Below, piece after piece: positions 7,206 to 15,200 of a stretch of 59,281 bases of DNA. A program made the translations under genes and the position numbers. The notes beneath the pieces were generated by a model. It searched no databases. It was not told the origin of the DNA and saw only the letters and a list, made by a program, of their open reading frames with translations. The DNA is from a virus. The stretch spans positions 1 through 59,281 of the IMG/VR virus record IMGVR_UViG_3300025070_000034. One strand, given 5' to 3'. Position 1 is the stretch's first letter. Every line of letters begins with the position of its first letter.

Positions 7206-8486
7206 TCAGCAATTCCACTTCCTAAGTGACTTCGACAGACGGTCATCACCAGTGTTGTTGGATGCTTTCTGTCTCTTTCTCATGCCTTTCATTCTAGCGC
7301 AGAAGGATGCCCTGCGGGGATTTCCAACCTTTGTGCTTGGTGCTTTGAGGTCAGATCCTGGATTTTCCTTTTCGTAAGACTTTCGTCCTTTTTCATTAAG
7401 TCCTCCTTCGGAGTTTTTTCCTGATTTTTTTGTCCAGGCTGCTCCTTCATTTGTTACTTGTTCTGGGACGCAATTTGGTACTAGTTTGCCACCTTTCTTT
7501 TTCATACCAACTTTTTTATATCCCTGCCAACACTTCTCTTGAAACTGTTGGAATGACATTCCTTCAGACTTATTACCATAGTTAGCAGCACCTTTCTTAC
7601 GGCACTGGACTAATCTACCACTAGCATATGCAGAAGGCCAGACCTTCGCACTTGCTTTTACTTTCTTATAGCAAGCATCTTTCTCGCCTGCTTTCTCATT
7701 GACAAATTCTTCTTTCTTCATCTTATTTGCTTTCTGACGTTTGTTCCAATCCATGTAAGATTCACCTGGTCTTAGTTTCTTAGAGTCTGTTTTTGGTTTA
7801 GATGCTGCAGCACGATCTTCACGAGCACGCTGGTTTGCACCAGGACCACCCAACTTACGATCTTCCTTAGGATCGGGATGCCAGAAATCGCCTCTTTCGC
7901 TAATAGTTTCTTCTTTCTTCATCTTCTTTAGATGTTTTTTGATGCGCTCAGACTGACCCTTGTGCATCTTAGATGCGCCATCAAGTTCTTTAGACATCAA
8001 TTTAAGGTCGAGATCTTCTGTCTTCACGTTTTTTGCCTTCCCTTTACGATCTGGATTTGGATCTTCAGCATTTTTGCGACGGAATGCTGCTTCTTCCTCG
8101 CCTTTATTTAGGTTTCTTTTCATCTTACTAGACCCGCATTTGGGTTTAGTAGTCTGACCAGGTTGCTTTGCACAAGGTTTTCCTGCATACTTACCACCAA
8201 GTTGTACCCAACCAGGTGTTCCATCAGATGATTTACTCTTACCAAACCAGTCACGAAGAGAATTATCTCCTGACTTATTTGCTTCTCCGAATAGATCGTT
8301 ATATGTTGGTGGCATTTTAGACATCTCTCCCATAGCCATTTTGTTTGCAGTCTTATGCATCACCTCTTTGGAGCGACCCCCATAGAGTTTACTCCACCTA
8401 TCTTTACGCTTCATCATACCCCTAATGTATTTCTTAGCAGTACCATTAACGGCAGGTGGAATATCTGATGCAAAACCTTTCGCCAT
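7206..8486 (-). CDS. Large basic protein with three conserved phage modules
   Basis: This 426-aa protein is very Lys/Arg-rich and hydrophilic, so nucleic acid binding and a place inside the capsid are plausible (inference). I see three recognisable blocks. SLRDWFGKSKSSDGTPGWVQ to about residue 155 resembles the DUF5872 type. A short KVKASAKVWPSAYASGRLVQ block lies near residues 275-305. The C-terminal ~75 residues (TKKSGKNSEGGLNEKGRKSY to SLRKWNC) resemble DUF6321. A CWQGYKKVGMKKKGGKLVPN phrase lies between the last two. Family names are from memory. Start: the ATG at 8486 follows AGGTG at suitable spacing; a GTG three codons upstream is the alternative. It follows the 179-aa virion gene by 1 nt, so it is in the late unit. 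Confidence 0.8.
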   Translation of the reverse strand: MAKGFASDIPPAVNGTAKKYIRGMMKRKDRWSKLYGGRSKEVMHKTANKMAMGEMSKMPPTYNDLFGEANKSGDNSLRDWFGKSKSSDGTPGWVQLGGKYAGKPCAKQPGQTTKPKCGSSKMKRNLNKGEEEAAFRRKNAEDPNPDRKGKAKNVKTEDLDLKLMSKELDGASKMHKGQSERIKKHLKKMKKEETISERGDFWHPDPKEDRKLGGPGANQRAREDRAAASKPKTDSKKLRPGESYMDWNKRQKANKMKKEEFVNEKAGEKDACYKKVKASAKVWPSAYASGRLVQCRKKGAANYGNKSEGMSFQQFQEKCWQGYKKVGMKKKGGKLVPNCVPEQVTNEGAAWTKKSGKNSEGGLNEKGRKSYEKENPGSDLKAPSTKVGNPRRASFCARMKGMRKRQKASNNTGDDRLSKSLRKWNC

Positions 8487-8487
8487 A

Positions 8488-9027
8488 TCAGGCACCTACG
8501 ACCTGTACTTCTTCGACGACAATAGCACCAGAACCTGCTGTGATTTGTACACAACGCTTGACTACTGCTTGAGGTCCACTGTAAGCATAAGTGTAATCAG
8601 CAGATGCAGCAGAAGAATCAATATCAGTGCTAATAGAATTGGAAGTTGTTGCAGTAACTTTCTTACCTACTGTTCCTGCTGACAAGAAAGCAGCATCAAT
8701 TGCAGGAGATGTACTAGCATCTTCTACAGCAATGAAGTCATCTACTGAGAATGGATGTGTGTTGCTAACTTCACCAAGATTAGTTCCAAGTTGATAATCT
8801 GCAGTGGCATCATCGACACCCTTTACAATTCTTGCTTGACCAGGTTTTGCTCCCGACTTAAGTAGAAGTGCTTCATTCTGTACCAGTGTGATAGCAGGTC
8901 CACCGTTGAATGATACAGTAGATGCTGCTGCTGTAGCAAGCACTCTATAGTATCCAGTTTGCACTACTTGATATTCAGTTGCAGATCCTGCAACAGCGTT
9001 CGTATTTAATACTTTTAATACAGGCAT
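8488..9027 (-). CDS. Probable virion structural protein (179 aa)
   Basis: The product (MPVLKVLNTNAVAGSATEYQ) is rich in Ala, Ser, Thr and Val, with alternating beta-prone stretches. It lacks signal and membrane segments. This composition and its own late promoter (9057-9064) fit a minor head or tail protein, and similar small proteins are annotated as structural in cyanophages. The partner gene downstream encodes the basic three-module protein, so both would be made late. No specific function can be assigned. Confidence 0.65.
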   Translation of the reverse strand: MPVLKVLNTNAVAGSATEYQVVQTGYYRVLATAAASTVSFNGGPAITLVQNEALLLKSGAKPGQARIVKGVDDATADYQLGTNLGEVSNTHPFSVDDFIAVEDASTSPAIDAAFLSAGTVGKKVTATTSNSISTDIDSSAASADYTYAYSGPQAVVKRCVQITAGSGAIVVEEVQVVGA

Positions 9028-9039
9028 TGTCGTGTCGAG

Positions 9040-9471
9040 TTATTTCGTGTCAGTATTATTTATCTCCTTTTGCTTCTTTAACATCTTCTGTAAGTCCGCA
9101 GTACTGCCAATAAACATCGTGTTATTAACAGTAGACGGGCCTGACTTCTTCTCATCGGCATCTAACTCCTTCATCTTCTTTTGTAGGTCAATGAGTTTAT
9201 CAGCAGTATCTGCTACGTTCTTAATGAGTTGGCCTGCAACTTCATAAGCACGAGGATGATCTGACGCTCGTGCCACATCAAGAATGCCATCTACTGCCTC
9301 CTGTCCTTTCATGACTAGATTGTGAAGTTGGGCGCGAGTAATCTCATAATCCTGCTTCACTTCAGGAGTATCAGTTTTCTTTATTTCAGTTTTCACTTTT
9401 TCCACATGTTTTTGGAGTTCAGTAGGTTCTGCCCCAAACGCATCATTCAAACCATCAAAAGGAGTTGTCAT
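9040..9471 (-). CDS. 16: Terminase small subunit gp16
   Basis: gp16 recognises phage DNA and stimulates the gp17 motor. The 143-aa product (T4 gp16 is 164 aa) starts MTTPFDGLNDAFGAEPTELQ. It has long charged helices (residues ~18-110) fitting the coiled-coil oligomerisation core, then a flexible end. The start TAATG overlaps the gp15 stop, giving the order 13-14-15-16 as in T4. Assignment depends mainly on gene order and general resemblance to cyanophage gp16. Unlike in T4, gp17 does not follow immediately. Confidence 0.88.
   Translation of the reverse strand: MTTPFDGLNDAFGAEPTELQKHVEKVKTEIKKTDTPEVKQDYEITRAQLHNLVMKGQEAVDGILDVARASDHPRAYEVAGQLIKNVADTADKLIDLQKKMKELDADEKKSGPSTVNNTMFIGSTADLQKMLKKQKEINNTDTK
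9057..9064 (-). promoter_or_regulatory. Late promoter ahead of the 179-aa virion gene
   Basis: The minus strand reads GATAAATA (NATAAATA), 30 nt before the ATG at 9027. It lies in the last codons of gp16, separating the terminase small subunit from the accessory island unit. Confidence 0.7.
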
Positions 9472-10256
9472 TAGATTGCCTCGTCAGCGCCACTTACAGG
9501 ATTACGTTTCTTATTGTCGGTGAAGTCTTCATCAACAATACCAAATCCAAAATCGTCATCTGCATCTGCATCCAACGGATCTGGTTGAATAGTGTACCGA
9601 ACTTCTCTGGGTGCAGAAGAAGTATTTGTATCGGTGTACATATCGGTGATGACCTTTTTGATGGTCTTCGCATCGGTAATAGGACCGTATAGATATGTCT
9701 TTGCAGTAAACTGTAGTGTATAAATGATTGCTCTACGACTAGAGAAGTCTCCCTCATACTCATCCTCATAGTCAACACTAGTCAAAGTAACAGGAACATC
9801 CTTAATTTCATTTACATCAGGAAGTAACTTAACGGTTAGATTGAAATGAGGTTGGAAGAATGGTAAAATTTGTTCTAAAATTTGCAATCCATCTTCTTGA
9901 TTTTTAGAGATAATTGCTAATTCAAATGATAAGTTATAAGGAACGGGCATATACACGTTCTTATTTTCGTCAGTATCCTTTGCAAATTTAATCTTCTGTG
10001 TAGGTGATACCTTCCTACTAGAATCATATTGAATACCATTAATCTCAAAAGAGATTCTAGGAACAGTAATCTGAACTCTCTTGTTTGTAGGGTCTGGATT
10101 TTGATCAAGACGTGCTAAAAACTTTTGCTTTGGACCATATGCCAAAGGAACTTTCATCACTTCAGTCGAACGACGAAGTTCGATATTATTGAACAGCGTA
10201 CCAAACGCTACAATAGTTTTTCTGAAAACTTCGTGATATGAATATGTACCTAACAT
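9471..10256 (-). CDS. 15: Tail sheath stabiliser/completion protein gp15
   Basis: gp15 forms the hexameric ring that caps the tail and joins it to the neck. The 261-aa protein (T4: 272) starts MLGTYSYHEVFRKTIVAFGT. It carries ILEQILPFFQPHFN near residues 124-137, closely matching the IVEQILPYFQPHFN of T4 gp15, and the conserved FSSRRAIIYTLQF strand after it. The C-terminus is acidic. It shares the TAATG junctions with gp14 and gp16. Confidence 0.95.
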   Translation of the reverse strand: MLGTYSYHEVFRKTIVAFGTLFNNIELRRSTEVMKVPLAYGPKQKFLARLDQNPDPTNKRVQITVPRISFEINGIQYDSSRKVSPTQKIKFAKDTDENKNVYMPVPYNLSFELAIISKNQEDGLQILEQILPFFQPHFNLTVKLLPDVNEIKDVPVTLTSVDYEDEYEGDFSSRRAIIYTLQFTAKTYLYGPITDAKTIKKVITDMYTDTNTSSAPREVRYTIQPDPLDADADDDFGFGIVDEDFTDNKKRNPVSGADEAI

Positions 10257-11428
10257 CAGATTGTAGTATCAGTAGTGGAACCAATGGTGCCGAAGGGATT
10301 CCCCTCAGTGAAATCTATAATATCGTCATCAGCAGTTTCAAAACTATAGTTCTGGTCGATGCTATCAGCGGTATTAGTATTATTTAGAGTGTTAAAGGAT
10401 TCAGGACTCCAAAGAGCATTAGATGTCAATCCCTTAATTGTTTCTGAAGTATTGAAGGTTCCTGTTCTATTGATGACTTGGAGTTCTCTTGAAGAACTAT
10501 TCCAGGACTTGACTTCTGCTCTGGAGTCTTTTGGAGAGTAATCAATAGTAACAGTTGGGGCACTAGTGTAGCCAGTACCACCAGCTGAAACAGTGATACC
10601 AGTAACAATCCCTGTAGACGAAACCACCGCTGTTCCTGTCGCTCCACTTCCACCACCTCCTGTAATAGTAACTGTAGGTGGCAATGCTGATTTATAATGC
10701 TCACCACCATCAGTGATTGTAAAGGAACTTACTGCGTCCCCAGTGATTGCTGCTGTTGCTGAAGCAAGATATAGGTCACCGACAATTTCTTCACCAACTG
10801 TGAAGTCTCCCGAACCGCCAGCATCCATAACCAACTTAATGGAATTAGCAAAGGCAGTTTCGATAGCATCAATCTCGGCAACGCCAGTATCAATTTTTTC
10901 GTCGCTGTATTCAAACAGTTCGCACTGACATTCCCAAACATAACCCTTACCTAACTGATAGAAAGGTCTTTCTGCTTCTACAAACTTAATCTCAAACAAA
11001 TGTTTTGTTGTTGGAAACCAAATAAGGTCACCCTCATTAGGACGACCCTCCACATTTAATGCTGCATTATCATCTACCTTCTCAGTAAATTTAGTTCTAG
11101 AGAAGATAAAGGTTGTCTTATCTTCAATACGAACACCAAACTTACTTAAAAGTTCTCCTTGACCTTCCCACCCATCTACATTATTAACATATGCTCTGAT
11201 AGAAAGTGCTTGTGTGAAATTACTACTTTCTACTTCTTGAAAGATCGTGTCTTTATTTACGTATGTTCTGGGTAGATAATAGATATCTTGACCATAGAGT
11301 TCAATACTCTCGATGATCAGATTTCCCATAAACATTTGTTCCTGGGAAGAACCATTTAGATTTAGTCGGCAACTACTAGTGTAGTCCGACTGAATGCAAT
11401 TTTCTGGGGGATCGTTTCTATAAGTCAT
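10256..11428 (-). CDS. 14: Neck protein gp14 with extra GxGY insert
   Basis: gp14 forms part of the neck joining head and tail. The N-terminal ~190 residues (MTYRNDPPENCIQSDYTS..., GVRIEDKTTFIFSRTKF) match cyanophage gp14. At 390 aa it is much longer than T4 gp14 (256). Residues ~220-300 contain a module of the type GGxxYxSxxPPTVTITGGGGSG and AGGTGYTSAPTVTIDY, the same repeat seen in the fibres of this phage. This is probably an inserted surface domain. The gene lies 1 nt after gp13 and shares a base with the gp15 start. Confidence 0.92.
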   Translation of the reverse strand: MTYRNDPPENCIQSDYTSSCRLNLNGSSQEQMFMGNLIIESIELYGQDIYYLPRTYVNKDTIFQEVESSNFTQALSIRAYVNNVDGWEGQGELLSKFGVRIEDKTTFIFSRTKFTEKVDDNAALNVEGRPNEGDLIWFPTTKHLFEIKFVEAERPFYQLGKGYVWECQCELFEYSDEKIDTGVAEIDAIETAFANSIKLVMDAGGSGDFTVGEEIVGDLYLASATAAITGDAVSSFTITDGGEHYKSALPPTVTITGGGGSGATGTAVVSSTGIVTGITVSAGGTGYTSAPTVTIDYSPKDSRAEVKSWNSSSRELQVINRTGTFNTSETIKGLTSNALWSPESFNTLNNTNTADSIDQNYSFETADDDIIDFTEGNPFGTIGSTTDTTI

Positions 11429-11429
11429 A

Positions 11430-12236
11430 TCAACCGATTAAATCCATTGGAGGGAGTTCGTAAGTCTTGCGAATATCTGCTTCAAGATCTTTCTTGAACT
11501 GACTCGCATCTTCGAGAATCTGGCGACCATTCAGAGTCACACCACCAAGCATTTGAATTCCATCATACTTACTGAGGTTGCGACCCCATTGCTGTTGGAA
11601 TAATGATTCTACATAATCTTTCAACCAGGCATCATTGTACATTGCAGTGTATGTATCAGGGTCTTGACGCATCAAAACTTCTACCACAATTTGATTGCCT
11701 GCTTGTAAATTTGCCCAATCAAAATCTAAATACAATCTTCCTTGATATTCATTATATCTAACTCTACGATTTCTATCTGAGTTTGTGACCCAATCAAGAG
11801 TCTCAAGATATTGTGAAGTCATAAAGTAATGTAGGATATGTCCATGCGTCATTGCATAGATATCATTCAAGAAAATCTGATACTTAATATTAAAAATATT
11901 ACCAGGAGTTACACTAGAAGCACCAATCTGACTATAGACATGATTGACTGCCAAGACTCCAGGGGGAAGTGATACATATTCATTTCCTTCTGTCCAATCA
12001 GTAGAACCTAAAGCACTACCAGTTTTAGCCGCAGTTTTAATGGCATCGGTTACTTCAATTTTGATGAATGCTTTGTAACTGCCGTTATATGCAAACTCTT
12101 GATAGTAATCGATTGCTTCTTCGATTAGGTCATCCAACTGCTCATCACATACATTGATATCAATAGCAGGAAAACCTAATCTACGAAGAGCGTAGTTTTT
12201 TAACTCTGTTTTAGAAGCGGGTCTTGTAGCGGTCAT
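11430..12236 (-). CDS. 13: Neck protein gp13
   Basis: gp13 joins gp14 to close the filled head and prepare it for tail docking. The 268-aa protein (T4 gp13: 309) has the N-terminal helical block ELKNYALRRLGFPAIDINVC and EEAIDYYQEFAYNGSYKAF typical of cyanophage gp13. It directly follows the 1907-aa fibre gene (6-nt gap) and precedes gp14. No promoter of its own is seen, so it is expressed with the fibre gene. Confidence 0.93.
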   Translation of the reverse strand: MTATRPASKTELKNYALRRLGFPAIDINVCDEQLDDLIEEAIDYYQEFAYNGSYKAFIKIEVTDAIKTAAKTGSALGSTDWTEGNEYVSLPPGVLAVNHVYSQIGASSVTPGNIFNIKYQIFLNDIYAMTHGHILHYFMTSQYLETLDWVTNSDRNRRVRYNEYQGRLYLDFDWANLQAGNQIVVEVLMRQDPDTYTAMYNDAWLKDYVESLFQQQWGRNLSKYDGIQMLGGVTLNGRQILEDASQFKKDLEADIRKTYELPPMDLIG

Positions 12237-12242
12237 TTGTTA

Positions 12243-15200
12243 TCAGGCGAATGAAGTGATTGTTAATGTAGAAACATCTCCAGCAGATACTGTCTCAGTC
12301 TTCTTAAAGAATCCGTCAACAGTGTCAACAGTAACTGAACTTGCACCAACAGCAGTGATAACACCTGTGGTGCCTGATGTACTGCCTGTGACAGTATCTC
12401 CAACTGCCATCTCAGTAACAGCAGAGACATCGATAGTAGCGTCTCCGCCACCACCTGTGATTGTAATAGTCTCACCAACAACATAACCAGAACCATCACC
12501 ATTGATAGCAACTGCAGTGATAGCACCACCAGATGCAGTGATATCTACTGTTAATCCAGTGCCACTACCGCTTGAGGTGGTAGCGACTCCAGTAGCAGTG
12601 TTATACAATGTGCCACCAGCAAGAGAAGCATTGTTAAGCGCAGTCACGTCACCAGGGGTAGGATCACCAGACAGATTCAAGACAAGAGTTGTAGTAGTTG
12701 CAAGATTGTTGAGCATTGCTGTGAGTTGAGCAAATGCATTATCAAGTTTATCTTGAACTCTTGCTTCAGTGTAGTACTGGTTAGTTCCTTCAGAAAGATC
12801 AGAAGTAGACTTCTCTGAAAGATCGAGGTTACTACCTGTAGCAGCAGCAACTCTTAAGTTAGCGCGAGTATCTGCACGAGTATTAGTGAAGTACAGATTT
12901 GTGGAACCTTCAGTTACATCATCAGTATCTTTACTTGCAAGACTTGTATCAAATCGTGCTTCTGTGTAGAAGATGTTAGTAGAACCTTCTGTTACATTGT
13001 CGGTATTAATGTCTGCCTGAGTGACGCTCAGAGCACCTGCACCGCTAAGTTCAATACCTGTACCATATGTGAAGTGTGTACGGGTCCTAGCAGCGGTTGT
13101 AAAGAGGTTTGTGGAACCTTCTGTTACATTGTCGGTATCGATGTCTACCTGCGTTACAGTAAGCGTATAGGTGCCTGCTGCGTCATTGTATGCTTTGGTG
13201 ATACCTGTGCCAGCAACAATAAGAGCATTAACTCTATCATCGACACGCTCATTCGTGAAATATAGATTAGATCCTTCGGAGAGATCTCCAGTATCGTGAT
13301 TGCTAATATCAGATACTTGACCAGTGACATTACCAACTAATGCTGCAGTAATAATTCCAGCAGCAAAGTCGCCAGATGCGTCACGAAGAACAAGGTTGTT
13401 TGCTGAGTTGCTTGCTGTAGAAGCAACGTTAATGGTTGGGTTACCAGCAACACCATCAGCATTCGTCAGTGTAATACCAGAAGATGCTGTGACAGCGAGT
13501 GTACGCTGAGCATATGTGTTAGCAGCAGTCCTGGAAACAAAACCAGTTCCTGCCATAGCGGCGAGTGCAGTAATGTCTGCGTCAACATATGTCGTAGTGA
13601 TTGTAATATCACCAGCACCATTAAACTCAGCATCACCAGCAACAACACCAGCAACTGCAATATTTCTTGCTGTTTTGAGTGTATCAGCAGTAAGAGCATT
13701 ACCTTGAATACCAGCAGCAGCACCTACACCAGAAGCAACTGTGATGATATTTGCAGCAAAGTCTCCACTACCGTCACGAGCAACAACAGTAGTTGCAGTT
13801 GCCGCAGAAGCAGTTGTCATGCTGTCCAGAAGGTCAGCATTGAGGTTGTTAATCTTAGTCGTGTTAGGAATGACTAGAGCAGCACCAGAAGCAACCTGGG
13901 AGATGATTTGACCATCTACAGTCAGAGTGCCGTCAATGTTGGCGTTAGCATCAACATCGAGTGCAGTGCCAGCACCAGTAAGATTCAAACTACCAGCACG
14001 AAGGTTGCCGTCAGTACCTGAAAGAACTTCTGATGAATTGGTTGCGTCTACTACGAATGCGAATTGGTTGGCGGATCTATCGTATCCGAAGAAACCAACT
14101 TTCGCAGAGCTGTCGTAATAACGGAACTCAACACCACGGTCCTTACCGTCGTTAGTTGTCGGTGCTGTGTCACCACCCACAGTAATAATAGGGTCATCGA
14201 GAGTTGTGACCGTAGAATTAACAGTAGTCGTTGTTCCATTAACAGTAAGGTTTCCAGTAACAGTAAGGTTAGACTCGGCAGTTACGTCACCGCCAACATC
14301 CAGGGTTCCACGAATATCAGTATTGCCATTGTCCGTATCTACTGTGAACTTATTAACAGAACCAGCAGTCTGGATTGCAAAGGTCTTATTGTCTGCAGTA
14401 ATAGTAACATTATCATGCGTTACTAAAGCACCAGAAATGTCTGCACTATTATTAAGATCAAGAGTACCAGTCAGTTCAGTGTTGCCATAGACTCTTGCAG
14501 CACCACCAACAGCGAGGTTTCTTTGGACAGCAGCACCACCAGTAAGTCTTAGAGCACCATCAGCACCATAACTACCTGTCAGAGTTTGCTCGGTGTTGTT
14601 AGTAAGTGTGACAATACCAGATGCACCCAAGGTGTCATTAATCTGAGTTGCATCACCAACGGTCAGTGTGCCAATGATGTTTGTGTTGCCATTGTCTGCA
14701 TCAACACCAAACTTCTCTACAGCAGATCCATTTCTGATGGAGAAGACTTCATTAGAAGCATCAACAATCAGAGAATCGTTAATAGTTGTCTGACCTTGAA
14801 CAACTAATGTACCGTCAGTTGCGATGTTACCTGATGCAGAAGCAACAGTCATCTTATCCGTGCTACCACTTCTAACAGCGAAGTTGGCATCAATATCAAC
14901 AGTACCGTTAAACTCGGAGTTGCCTTGGACTAACAGTGTCTGATCGAATGTAACAGCATTGCTAACATCCAGAGTATTTGTAATCTCAGTTGCACCATTG
15001 ACATCCAGAGTGCCATCGATATAGGTGTTACCAGTTACATTATCAACGAAGAATCTATCCGTTGTACCGTCTCTAACAGCAAAGTCTGCATCAACATCCA
15101 GAGTGCCATTGAAGTTTACGTTATCTTCAACCAGAAGAGTGCCTTCAATTGTTGTATCACCAGTTGCACCGATAACAATGAACTTCTCAGTATCACCACT

